Source: Candidatus Woesearchaeota archaeon (GTDB lineage Archaea > Nanobdellota > Nanobdellia > Woesearchaeales > UBA11576). Taken from it: a DNA stretch of 54,949 bases. A program made the position numbers and the translations under genes. Within the stretch, counting starts at the first letter, position 1, and the number at the start of each line of letters is the position of its first letter. Positions 41,863-50,574 of the stretch are shown here, in pieces. Under the pieces are notes generated by a model that saw only the letters and a program-made list of their open reading frames with translations, was not told the origin of the DNA and did not search any database. The stretch is taken from positions 1 to 54,949 of the forward strand of contig JABJCP010000034.1 of assembly GCA_018668595.1 (NCBI GenBank), read 5' to 3'.

Positions 41863-44544
41863 ATGAAAGAAGAATTTCAATTTGAAAGTGAAGAGATAAA
41901 TAGAATATCTGCAAGAATAGGAGGATTTTACAGAAATCTAATGCACGGAGCTATTCTTGGCGATAAAATCATAGAAACCACAGAAACGTTAATAGATAAA
42001 TTAGATGGCGCACTAGATGATGAAGCTACTGAATTTAAAAAAACAATTGATGAATTCATAAATTATTACACAGAATTAATACTCCCTCTTGATAAAGATG
42101 ATTTCAAAACTACAACACATAAAAACGCAACAAAATATTCAACTACAGGTATTGACAAAAAAAAATCAAAAGGTCTGGTTGCAATATATTCTAGATTAAA
42201 ACTACTAAGAAAGATCAAGAAAAAAATCATTTCAAGTCTGAGATTTGATAAAATTCACGGAGATACAAAAGGAGTAAGAATAATTAGAGATCATCCTAAA
42301 ACACCTGAAATAGATTTCTTTTATGCAAAAAAAACGAGAAGCACAGAATACCTAGAAGAGATCATATCAAAAAATCCGAAAAAATGGCAATACCAAAAAT
42401 TTGACGTTAATGAATACCAAACAGAAGATTTCGAAGAACTATTCACAAAAATACTAGACATATATCAAGAAAAATATCAAGAAACCAATGGAAATATATT
42501 TGAAATTGACTTGGTTAAAGCATATGTAACCAAAGACACAGCATATTTGAAAGAAACACTAACTCAATTTGAAAAAGAATTAAAAAAAAATAAAAAAAAT
42601 ATTAGAAAAAAAACAAATCGAGAACAACTAGCATATTCTAGGAAAAAACAAAAACTATTAAACAGAATAAATCAGATAAAAAATAAAAAAGAAAGAAGAT
42701 TTGATCCAATATTTGCAGATATACTAGACGTATACCAAATAAATAATGATCAACGATTTGAAATTAAATTAAAAAATCTATTTGAAAAACAAAATGTTGA
42801 ACTAATAAAAAAAACAGTAGAACTAAACTTGACAAAATTTCAATACAAACAAATTAATTATAAAGATCTTCTGACAGAAGGATTTGATAAAACATTTGAT
42901 AAAATAACTAGCGTATATGTACACAACTTTGAAAAAAATAATGCTCAACAAGTAAAAACAGACATAGAAAACATAATTGATACCATAGAACTAATAGGCT
43001 GGCACCCAATAAATATGAATCCTTTAGTTTTTATCGACGATAATAAAAGACAATTTACAATTGCAAGTAGAGAATATCAAAAAGCATTTGATAGTAATAG
43101 AAATGTTAAACTAGATATTATAAAAACAGATTCTGCACAAGACTGTGTTCAAAAATTTGACGAAGTTAGTCTAATAAGCAATGCAAAGCGTATTAAAACT
43201 AATCAAAATCAAGACTCTGAAAAAGGATCCAGATATAATTTTAAAAAAATTGTTCGATTTGATCACAAAACAAATAAAGTTTTAATGCACAGATTTGATG
43301 ACATAATAATGATTCTAAGATGCGATATTAAAAACCAATATTGTCTTGAAGATGCTAAAAAATTCTTTGAATTAATTGTTGAAGAAAAAGTAAAAAAACT
43401 ACCCTCTCAAACATTAGTTTTTTCACTAAGTGAACTACCAGGACAAAAAAAACAAGCTAACAGTTTTACAATAATGCCAAAAAATGTACCTCATGAATAT
43501 CTCCCCATAAAAATAAGAGAACCTAGTGTTTTATCTTCAATAATAAATGTGCGAAAATCAAGACGAAATCTACCACCCTATAAAGATTATACAAATCACC
43601 CTAAAAAAAATCAATATAAAGGTCGCCACGCATACTTCCAAAGAAAAAAAGAGGACAGTGTTGAATTTCTTGAAATACAATACAGAACAAGTCTTGAACA
43701 TTTTATTGACGAGGAAGGAAGTGCAAGACACCAAGATTATACTGAAGACCTTGAAAAAAATCTAAGATTTGGAAAAGAAGAAATAGAGAAAATAATTTCG
43801 AATAGACTTAATAGAAATTTAGATAGAACACAACAAAAAAAAGAAAAACTCAACATAATTAAAAAAATTGAAACTTATGATTGTTTAATTGATGAACTTA
43901 TATTAAAAAAATACTTAAAAAAAATACAAAATATCTATTTAGAAATTTTAATGGAAGAAGATCTTGAAAAAATTGAAGAAAAAACAGGATTCATGCTCAC
44001 TCTCAAACAAAATTTTGAACAAGATTTTGCAGATAAGAAAAAAACTAAAAATATAAATTCAAGAATATATAATTTGAACTGTGCAATAAAAAATCTTCCT
44101 GAACAATTAATAGAAAAAGCAGGACTAAAAGTATTTGAAAAATATGATAAACTGGAAACAATAATTACAGCATATAATGAAAGTGATGAATTAGAAAAAA
44201 ATCCTACTTATTATAGGTGTCTCATGACTGCAACGTTTGCAAAAGCATATTTAGATCAGAAAAAAGTAAATAAAGCTCGACTTAGAACAGGCTACCTTAT
44301 ACTTGATGCCATAAATAATTGCGATATGTGTTTGGGAGAAATTAAATCTCGTGAAAAAACCAACCTGATGCACAAATTGTTATCAGGATATTGTGACTCA
44401 AAGAAAAAATTAAACCCTAAAAAAGTTCTTAGAAAAACAACAAAAGAAGATGGAAATGTTATAGATGAGATAGATCAATTAAAAAAATATAAAGTAGATT
44501 CTAATGCACCTAAACTGTTTGAATTCATAACTAAACATATTTAA
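41863..44544 (+). CDS. Large protein with RelA/SpoT-like synthetase domain
   Basis: An 893-residue, Lys-rich soluble protein. In its second half are the motifs of the RelA/SpoT nucleotidyltransferase fold: KRIKT (about 442-446), RFDDIIMILRC (about 476-487, with the possible metal Asp), PYKDYTNHPKKNQYKGRH (about 572-589, with Tyr585 and His589 in the YxxxH arrangement), then LEIQYRT (about 602-608) with the catalytic Glu603-x-Gln605-x-Arg607, and ARHQDY. This would make (p)ppGpp-like nucleotides or pyrophosphorylate RNA. There is no HD hydrolase. The first 440 residues hold a second DTKGVRII segment near 135 and two diverged repeats (around 165-215 and 320-370). GAGGGG precedes the ATG. The RelA assignment rests on motifs read by eye; the rest is unknown. 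Confidence 0.55.
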   Translation: MKEEFQFESEEINRISARIGGFYRNLMHGAILGDKIIETTETLIDKLDGALDDEATEFKKTIDEFINYYTELILPLDKDDFKTTTHKNATKYSTTGIDKKKSKGLVAIYSRLKLLRKIKKKIISSLRFDKIHGDTKGVRIIRDHPKTPEIDFFYAKKTRSTEYLEEIISKNPKKWQYQKFDVNEYQTEDFEELFTKILDIYQEKYQETNGNIFEIDLVKAYVTKDTAYLKETLTQFEKELKKNKKNIRKKTNREQLAYSRKKQKLLNRINQIKNKKERRFDPIFADILDVYQINNDQRFEIKLKNLFEKQNVELIKKTVELNLTKFQYKQINYKDLLTEGFDKTFDKITSVYVHNFEKNNAQQVKTDIENIIDTIELIGWHPINMNPLVFIDDNKRQFTIASREYQKAFDSNRNVKLDIIKTDSAQDCVQKFDEVSLISNAKRIKTNQNQDSEKGSRYNFKKIVRFDHKTNKVLMHRFDDIIMILRCDIKNQYCLEDAKKFFELIVEEKVKKLPSQTLVFSLSELPGQKKQANSFTIMPKNVPHEYLPIKIREPSVLSSIINVRKSRRNLPPYKDYTNHPKKNQYKGRHAYFQRKKEDSVEFLEIQYRTSLEHFIDEEGSARHQDYTEDLEKNLRFGKEEIEKIISNRLNRNLDRTQQKKEKLNIIKKIETYDCLIDELILKKYLKKIQNIYLEILMEEDLEKIEEKTGFMLTLKQNFEQDFADKKKTKNINSRIYNLNCAIKNLPEQLIEKAGLKVFEKYDKLETIITAYNESDELEKNPTYYRCLMTATFAKAYLDQKKVNKARLRTGYLILDAINNCDMCLGEIKSREKTNLMHKLLSGYCDSKKKLNPKKVLRKTTKEDGNVIDEIDQLKKYKVDSNAPKLFEFITKHI

Positions 44545-44571
44545 TTGAATATTAACTAAAAAGAAATTAGT

Positions 44572-45048
44572 TTAATCTATAATCTTTACGCGTCTTGCTT
44601 TGGGTACAAAATTCATTAGAACATTTCCGGTAGATTTAGCACACCCCATAAAATCTGAATCATGCTTTATTATAACAAAAGAATTAGAATCAAACTTAAA
44701 ATCGATATTTACACCTTGTAACCAATCTTTAATTTGATCTCTGTTTAATTCAATCACATTCTTAGACGCACAAGGTCCAATGATTTGAGACCCTTCAATT
44801 GAAAGACGAAGTCCATTTTTATCAAACATACCAAAATAAGTTCCAATTTTATCTACTCTAAACTCTGCTAAATTTAATGATTCTATATCTCTACTTGTTA
44901 AAAAAAGTTTTTGTTTTGGATTCATAAGAAAAATAGGATCATCCACCGGAATATCACAACCCCACTGTTCTTGAATGGATTTTAAAATATTCTTTCGCTC
45001 TTTAGAATTCAGAATTTTATAAGACCCATGAGTTTTTTTAATTAACAT
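44572..45048 (-). CDS. PUA-like protein, RsmF/NOP2 C-terminal type
   Basis: A 158-residue protein like the C-terminal RNA-binding part of RsmF/NOL1-NOP2 methyltransferases, found alone in archaea. The closing segment HDSDFMGCAKSTGNVLMNF followed by VPKARRVKI is the diagnostic stretch; the middle (LNRDQIKDWLQG) supports it. There is no methyltransferase domain. It probably binds rRNA or tRNA during ribosome formation. I took ATG at 45048, 23 bp after aIF5B, as a longer frame would overlap that gene. Confidence 0.7.
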   Translation of the reverse strand: MLIKKTHGSYKILNSKERKNILKSIQEQWGCDIPVDDPIFLMNPKQKLFLTSRDIESLNLAEFRVDKIGTYFGMFDKNGLRLSIEGSQIIGPCASKNVIELNRDQIKDWLQGVNIDFKFDSNSFVIIKHDSDFMGCAKSTGNVLMNFVPKARRVKIID

Positions 45049-45071
45049 TTTAAACACAAATTTAGTAAATA

Positions 45072-46841
45072 TTAAACTCCCCAAACAGGATTAATTTCTC
45101 TTTTAATTGCTGCAAGCTCTTTTAACATTTCTTTTTCAGAATTAGACAAAAATTCCTTAAACTTTTTGAATTTTCTAAAATCAGGTTCAGGAACAGAAAC
45201 CATTAAAGTTTCTCCCTCTACAATTTGTCGTCCAACAGTCACGCCTGGAAGAGAAACTGCAACTTGAGTCCCTTCTTTGGCTTCAGTAATACTATCTTTT
45301 TCATGCTGAATACTTTTTACAAGAGCAACTTCTTTACCATTTTCTTTTATCAACATAACATTAGTTTTTAAATTTCCTACCAGAATATCTGCACCAATAA
45401 TTGCAGGGTTACTCTGCCGGAAAACATAATTAGGAATTAATCTGATTTTGCAAGGCCTTGTGAGTCCGCCCATTTTTTCTTTTTGTAATTTTTTATTTTC
45501 TTCCTCTACCCATGCTTCATAATTTTCAATTAATTTGTAAATAATATCATCACTTAGAATTTTAACATTTTTTGAAAAACTAAGAATATCGTCAGAAGGT
45601 TTAACATTAAATGCTAAAATTATTCCCCCTAAACGATCTTGTTCAAGATTAGATTCCGCATCAATAATATCTTTTTTTGAGATTTCTCCAACAGCTGCTT
45701 TTCTAATTTGTACTCCTCTTTCTCGAAGCATGGTACAAAGAGCTTCAAGAGAACCAATAGTATCTGCTTTAATTATAATTCCATTTTTATCAGTTGTAAC
45801 AAAAACATCTGATACTTCTTTTTTTACTTCTTCTGCTACTTTTTTTGCATCTTTTTTATCACAAGATCTTACAGGCATTCCTGCAACAATACCGTCCATA
45901 TCGGGACAAATAATTTTAACACCTGTTGCAGCAGTAACTTCTTTTACACCTTTAAACTTAGTTTTTTTATCACGCATTTCTGCAAGAGGATTTGGAAGAA
46001 GTAATGCTCTAACCTTAGTTATTATAGAATCGTGAACTCCTCCAATTATTAAAGTATCATTAACCTTAAGACTCCCATCATAAACAATTACATCCATTGT
46101 TTTTCCAAGACCCTTTTCATCCTTTACTTCAAGAACTGTTCCTTTAGCATAATCACTTGTGTTAACTTCTAGCTTTTTTTCTAAAAACTTTTGTGCAAGA
46201 CCTGTTATTACCATCATAAGTTCAGAAATACCCTCTCCAGTTTTTGCACTGACCGGAACAATAGAAATTTGTTTAGTAAAATTAGAAACTCTATCAAATC
46301 TTTCGCTGTCAATTCCAAATTCTGCAACTTTTCCTAAAACTTCATAAATTTTAATGTCAACTTTTTTAATTATATCTGGTTGTTGTGCTTGAATATTTTG
46401 CAAAATACCTTTTTTAGGATCAGAACGCCATCCAGGAATAAGATCAACTTTATTTGCAGCAATAATAAATGGAGTTTTGTAAAACTTTAAAATTTCAATA
46501 GACTCAATAGTCTGAGGTTTAAACCCTTCATTAATATCAACAACAAGAATTGCAATATCTGCTAAGTTACCCCCTCGTTTTCTTAGACTTGAGAATGCTG
46601 CGTGACCAGGAGTATCTATAAATAAAAGACCAGGAATATTAAAATCCATATTAAGTGCTTTTAGGAGATGGCCGCATTTTTTTTGAATGACATCCAAGGG
46701 AATTATTGATGCGCCAATTGCTTGAGTAATAGCGCCTGCCTCTGTTGCAATAATGCACGTTCCTCTAATTGAATCAAGAATGCTAGATTTTCCATGATCT
46801 ACATGCCCTAGTACTGAGCAGATCGGTGAGCGAATTGACAT
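45072..46841 (-). CDS. infB: Translation initiation factor aIF5B (IF2 homologue)
   Basis: A GTPase of about 589 residues that joins ribosomal subunits and places initiator tRNA. The G domain has GHVDHGKSS (from residue 12), DTPGHAAF, ANKVDLIPGW and a SAKTGEG segment. Domains II, III and IV follow (FKGVKEVTAATGVKIICPD; GGIILAFNVKPSD; the end with FLSNSEKEMLKEL). The size is usual for archaea, with no bacterial-type long N-terminus and no intein. The start at 46841 is set by the shared TATA element about 29 bp upstream. Co-directional with the PUA gene that follows. Confidence 0.95.
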   Translation of the reverse strand: MSIRSPICSVLGHVDHGKSSILDSIRGTCIIATEAGAITQAIGASIIPLDVIQKKCGHLLKALNMDFNIPGLLFIDTPGHAAFSSLRKRGGNLADIAILVVDINEGFKPQTIESIEILKFYKTPFIIAANKVDLIPGWRSDPKKGILQNIQAQQPDIIKKVDIKIYEVLGKVAEFGIDSERFDRVSNFTKQISIVPVSAKTGEGISELMMVITGLAQKFLEKKLEVNTSDYAKGTVLEVKDEKGLGKTMDVIVYDGSLKVNDTLIIGGVHDSIITKVRALLLPNPLAEMRDKKTKFKGVKEVTAATGVKIICPDMDGIVAGMPVRSCDKKDAKKVAEEVKKEVSDVFVTTDKNGIIIKADTIGSLEALCTMLRERGVQIRKAAVGEISKKDIIDAESNLEQDRLGGIILAFNVKPSDDILSFSKNVKILSDDIIYKLIENYEAWVEEENKKLQKEKMGGLTRPCKIRLIPNYVFRQSNPAIIGADILVGNLKTNVMLIKENGKEVALVKSIQHEKDSITEAKEGTQVAVSLPGVTVGRQIVEGETLMVSVPEPDFRKFKKFKEFLSNSEKEMLKELAAIKREINPVWGV

Positions 46842-46861
46842 AATATTAAGCAAAGATAGGA

Positions 46862-46878
46862 AATGTTTTTAAAATTTT
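46862..46878. promoter_or_regulatory. Second single-TATA bidirectional promoter
   Basis: TTTTTAAAATTTT is almost palindromic. Its centre (about 46870) is about 29 bp from the aIF5B ATG (46841) and 27 bp from the Trm1 ATG (46897), the same design as at 2809-2824. Both genes would be leaderless, and the two start codons are only 56 bp apart. Confidence 0.6.
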
Positions 46879-46896
46879 GGGTTATTAGCAGTATAA

Positions 46897-47937
46897 ATGA
46901 TAGCTGAAAATGGAATAAAGATAATTGGAAAGGTAGAAGATACTGTTAGTAAGAAAATGGAAGTATTTTATAATCCTATTATGAAATTGAATAGGGATAT
47001 TAGTGTTTTGTTGTTAAAGGCTATTGATAAAAAAGAAATGCAGATTGGTTTGCCTTTATCAGGAAGTGGAATTCGCGGAATTCGATTTTTAAAAGAACTT
47101 GAGTCTGAAAAGATTAAACGAATTTATTTTAATGATTATAGAGAAGGATTTGAAAAAGAGTTAACTGAAAATTTTAAACTGAATGGAGTTGCTTTTGATT
47201 CTGAACAAATTATTATTTCAAATCAAGAAGCGTCAAAGTTTCTTTTGAGTGAATGTGGTTTTGATTATATTGATATTGATCCGTTCGGAAGTCCAAATCC
47301 GTTTTTGGATGGTGCAATAAAAAGAATTAGTCGAGGCGGGGTTTTAGCTGTAACTGCAACAGATACAAGCGCATTATGCGGAACTTATCCTAAGGTTTGT
47401 AGACGGAAATACTGGGCAGAACCCTGTCATGATTTTCGAATGCATGAATTTGGTTTACGGATATTGATTCGTAAGGTTCAGTTGATTGGAGTTCAATTTG
47501 AAAAAGCAATGATTCCTGTGTTTAGTTATTCTCGCGATCATTATATGCGTGTTTTCTTTTTATGTTTTAAAGGAAAGAAAAAATGTGATGATGTTTTGAA
47601 AGCGCACTCTATTGTTGATGGTTATGGCCCACTTTGGACTGGCGCAATTTTTGATTCGGAATTGGTTGATAAAATGTTTGAGAAGAATTTAAAATCAGAA
47701 TTGATTGATACTGATTTTATGAATATGATTTTAAAAGAAAGCAAAATAAATCTAATTGGATTTTATGATATTTGGAAAAGTTGTAGTAAATTAAAAATTA
47801 CCTGCCCTAAATTTGAAAAAATATTTGATGCAGTTAGTTCTTTGGGATTTAAATTATGCAGAACACATTTTAGTGAATGTGGACTAAAAACAAATATGCC
47901 TGAAGAGCAGTTTTTAGACATTCTTAAAAAATTATGA
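46897..47937 (+). CDS. trm1: tRNA (guanine26-N2)-dimethyltransferase
   Basis: A 346-residue SAM-dependent enzyme that methylates G26 of tRNA to m2,2G. The SAM-binding loop is LPLSGSGIRGIRF (about 52-64), the conserved core YIDIDPFGSPNPFLDGA lies around residue 128, and LAVTATDTSALCG and the Cys cluster (CGTYPKVCRRKYWAEPC) follow, all typical of archaeal/eukaryotic Trm1. It is divergent from aIF5B over a shared promoter, a pairing that joins two translation genes. Confidence 0.94.
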   Translation: MIAENGIKIIGKVEDTVSKKMEVFYNPIMKLNRDISVLLLKAIDKKEMQIGLPLSGSGIRGIRFLKELESEKIKRIYFNDYREGFEKELTENFKLNGVAFDSEQIIISNQEASKFLLSECGFDYIDIDPFGSPNPFLDGAIKRISRGGVLAVTATDTSALCGTYPKVCRRKYWAEPCHDFRMHEFGLRILIRKVQLIGVQFEKAMIPVFSYSRDHYMRVFFLCFKGKKKCDDVLKAHSIVDGYGPLWTGAIFDSELVDKMFEKNLKSELIDTDFMNMILKESKINLIGFYDIWKSCSKLKITCPKFEKIFDAVSSLGFKLCRTHFSECGLKTNMPEEQFLDILKKL

Positions 47938-48248
47938 GTCAGTTTAGGTGTTTTAGCACTCTCTAGTGGTTAAAATAGCGAAAACTTTATAAATAGCATA
48001 TGCTTTCCTACATATATTATATAGAGAGAATTTAGCGAAATTGTTGAAAAAAGAGTGTTGAATAGGGAAAGGGTGCAATAAGAGTTCAAAAGGTATTTAA
48101 TTATCATTGAACTGATTTTTGTTGAGATAAATTTTAGAAAGGGGTTTGAAAAAGGGCGAGATGAGTTAGAAATCAATACAACTAGATTGATTTGTAAATT
48201 TATGTTTAATAATTAAATAAATAAATAAATAAATCGGGCGGGGTTAAA
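47938..48248 (+). other. Gene-free leader with hairpins before paralogue array
   Basis: A 311-bp stretch with no convincing frame. It holds a TATA box TTTATAAAT (47986-47994) next to the palindrome GCATATGC (47996-48003), which would give a transcript start near 48015 and a leader of over 200 bases. Two 7-bp inverted repeats lie inside it: AGTTCAA/TTGAACT (48083-48089, 48107-48113) and AAATCAA/TTGATTT (48170-48176, 48187-48193). Then come a TAAA tract (about 48216-48235) and CGGGCGGGG just before the first array gene. It is purine-rich on the + strand. It could be a leader or a separate small RNA. Confidence 0.4.
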
Positions 48249-48959
48249 ATGGATATTCGAATAAAAAAAAAAACACACACTCCTGGAATAGATATTAAAT
48301 ACAAACATGTTCGTGAACTAGAATCTGTACTGCAACAAACACCTCTTAAACAACATGATCCTTTTGAACCTGAAAAAAAATATAGGGACGAATTTGAAAG
48401 AAAACTTAAGGATGTTAGTTATCAAGAATTTCTTCAATCAGAAGAGCTAACAAAAGAATTAGAAGAGCAATTATTAAGCAAAGGATACGTGAAAATCAAT
48501 TCTGAAACCAACACATACCACACACGAACAAATAAAGATGAAACCATAGATGTTCTTATATATAGCGAGAATAAAAATCCTGAAACTAGAGAAGTTGAAA
48601 ACAAATTCTACGAATATATTCAATTTGAAAATCAAGAATTATTAACTGACTTTAAAACAAAACATGGACTAGCAAGAAATTTTGAAGTATACACGACAAC
48701 TACAGCAGATGAATTATTTCTTGTTGCTCTTGGTGCGCTTGCAGGACTTTTTATTGGAGCAATACCTTCTGTTATAACAGGATCCGCAGTACCCGCATTT
48801 AGTGGAATAATTGCAGGGATGCTTCTAGGATTAATTTATCCACCTATAGACAAATATCGCCTGATAAAAAAACATAATAAAAATGTTAGAGAAATAAAAA
48901 GAATTTGTGAAAAAGGAACAGGCGGAATGGATGCAATTTGTCAAGCACTATACTCATAA
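48249..48959 (+). CDS. Array paralogue 1, glycine-rich membrane hairpin
   Basis: First of nine tandem paralogues (236 residues). A short basic start leads to KHVRELESVLQQ, the counterpart of the family box EVQVRELGDVL. The variable middle contains YQEFLQSEEL, YHTRTNKDETIDVLIYSE and FYEYIQFENQELLTDF, matching the shared scaffold of later copies. A glycine-rich hydrophobic hairpin (about 158-200) and a basic tail ending GGMDAICQALYS close it. The most diverged copy at the N-terminus; unknown function, cytoplasmic head with membrane-inserted hairpin likely. Confidence 0.65.
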   Translation: MDIRIKKKTHTPGIDIKYKHVRELESVLQQTPLKQHDPFEPEKKYRDEFERKLKDVSYQEFLQSEELTKELEEQLLSKGYVKINSETNTYHTRTNKDETIDVLIYSENKNPETREVENKFYEYIQFENQELLTDFKTKHGLARNFEVYTTTTADELFLVALGALAGLFIGAIPSVITGSAVPAFSGIIAGMLLGLIYPPIDKYRLIKKHNKNVREIKRICEKGTGGMDAICQALYS

Positions 48960-48987
48960 TAAAAAATAAAAAAAACACACTAGAAAA

Positions 48988-49728
48988 ATGGAAACGAAAA
49001 TAAAAACACAAACTAATGATGAAAGAAAACCAAATCCTAGTGGAGAAGTACAAGTACGAGAATTAAGCGATGTGTTAGGTAGTGCAGAAGAAGAAGCTGC
49101 AGCAGAAATAAAAGAATATTCTGAAAAGCTAACACAAGCAAAACTAAAAGAATTTCGACTGATACATATGCCTGGAAAAATTGAAGATATTATTCAAGAT
49201 GAAGAAGTATTTGGAAAATTAACAGACCTAATAACAAGCGTAGGCTACAAAAAAAACAAAGCGAGACCAGATCTAGATATGTATGTTAAATTTCACTCAG
49301 ATCAAAGTGTTGATGTGATTGTAATGTATGATGTTTCTAAACTACAAAGCAGAAGTACTAATTCCGGAATTAGTTATGCTCGTCTAAAAGATCACTCAGA
49401 ACTAAGAGATATAGAGATAGAATTATCACAATTCAAAAATTATACGACACATACTCCAGACTATAAATTTGGAATGGGTCTGATGGGTGTAATAGTTGGA
49501 CTTGGAAGTGCGCTAATAGGTGTCTTTATAGGCGATACTATGTCAGCAGGAATGATCGGATTCTGTGCAGGTGCTCCAATTGGCGCTTTTTTAGGATATA
49601 GACTTGAAAAAACCACTGTAAAAAATTCGAGCAAAAATGAAAAAGAAAGAGAAGAACAATTCAAAAAAACTTTCTCAAAATTTAGCCAAGGAACAGATGC
49701 AATCAACAAAGGAATCTATGGCAAATAA
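48988..49728 (+). CDS. Array paralogue 2, glycine-rich membrane hairpin
   Basis: 246 residues. It begins METKIKTQTND, then the conserved box KPNPSGEVQVRELSDVL. The next stretch, GSAEEEAAAEIKEYSEKL, is almost identical to paralogue 5 also at DNA level, while the bodies differ. The scaffold motif DQSVDVIVMYDV is followed by YARLKDHSELRD, a long glycine-rich hydrophobic hairpin (about 165-208: GVIVGLGSALIGVFIGD, then GFCAGAPIGAFLGY) and the tail GTDAINKGIYGK. It has no signal peptide. Confidence 0.68.
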   Translation: METKIKTQTNDERKPNPSGEVQVRELSDVLGSAEEEAAAEIKEYSEKLTQAKLKEFRLIHMPGKIEDIIQDEEVFGKLTDLITSVGYKKNKARPDLDMYVKFHSDQSVDVIVMYDVSKLQSRSTNSGISYARLKDHSELRDIEIELSQFKNYTTHTPDYKFGMGLMGVIVGLGSALIGVFIGDTMSAGMIGFCAGAPIGAFLGYRLEKTTVKNSSKNEKEREEQFKKTFSKFSQGTDAINKGIYGK

Positions 49729-49764
49729 AATTATAATTGAAAATAAAATAAATATGTGATACTA

Positions 49765-50508
49765 ATGGATACAAAAACCAAAACACGAACTGATGATGAA
49801 GGAAAACCAAATCCTAGTGGAGAAGTACAAGTACGAGAACTAGGAGATGTACTACAAAGTTCTGAAGAAGAAGTAAAACAAAGATTGGAAAAATATTCTG
49901 GAAGACTGGCACAAGCAAGACTAGATGAATTTAGAATGAAACACATGCCTGAAAGCATAGAAACTATTCTTGTTAATGAAGACACTGTTGAAAAATTATA
50001 TGAACTTATGAAAGATGCAAGATACAAACAAAGTAAAGAAAAAAATAATTCTCCTATTTATGCAAAATTCAGACAAGATCAAAGCGTAGATGTAATAGTA
50101 ATGAATAATTTACTCGAGATAGATATTGGAAAAACAAAACGAGGAATAACTTACCTACATTTAAATGATCATACTGCTTTAAGAAAATTAGAAACAGGAT
50201 ATAATAATATAATCGGAGCTTCAAAATACAAATCACAATATGGTGCAGCATTTATGGCAATGGGCGTTATGGGTGGTCTTTTTGGAACAGTAATGGGTGG
50301 TTTAATTGGTGATTTTTCATTAGGTGCTTTAATTACAGGTGCGATTTCAGGAGCAATAATCGGAATCCCGATAGGATATTCTATTGAAAATGGAGATGTT
50401 ACAAAACATACAGCTAAAGAAAAAAAGATTAAAGATGAATTTTCAAAATATCAAAAAAATATAGCATTAGGAACAGATGCAATCAACAAAGGACTATATG
50501 GAAAATAA
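49765..50508 (+). CDS. Array paralogue 3, glycine-rich membrane hairpin
   Basis: 247 residues starting MDTKTKTRTDDEGKPNPSGE, then the box EVQVRELGDVLQ. The middle has YSGRLAQARLDEF, AKFRQDQSVDVIVMNNL and GITYLHLNDHTAL. The hydrophobic hairpin (about 168-212) is Gly/Met/Ala-rich (AMGVMGGLFGTVMGGLIGD), and the tail is GTDAINKGLYGK. The ATG at 49765 follows the ribosome binding site GTGAT; the GTG in that site is not the start. Confidence 0.68.
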   Translation: MDTKTKTRTDDEGKPNPSGEVQVRELGDVLQSSEEEVKQRLEKYSGRLAQARLDEFRMKHMPESIETILVNEDTVEKLYELMKDARYKQSKEKNNSPIYAKFRQDQSVDVIVMNNLLEIDIGKTKRGITYLHLNDHTALRKLETGYNNIIGASKYKSQYGAAFMAMGVMGGLFGTVMGGLIGDFSLGALITGAISGAIIGIPIGYSIENGDVTKHTAKEKKIKDEFSKYQKNIALGTDAINKGLYGK

Positions 50509-50574
50509 TTACGATTAAAAATAAAATAAAAAAACAAACATAATCAAAACTAAATAATAAATTAAGTGATACTA

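Noticed and set aside
49756-49764. GTG start codons three codons upstream of the array ATGs
   Set aside because: The GTG is part of the GTGAT ribosome binding site repeated before several copies; the conserved protein starts at the ATG.
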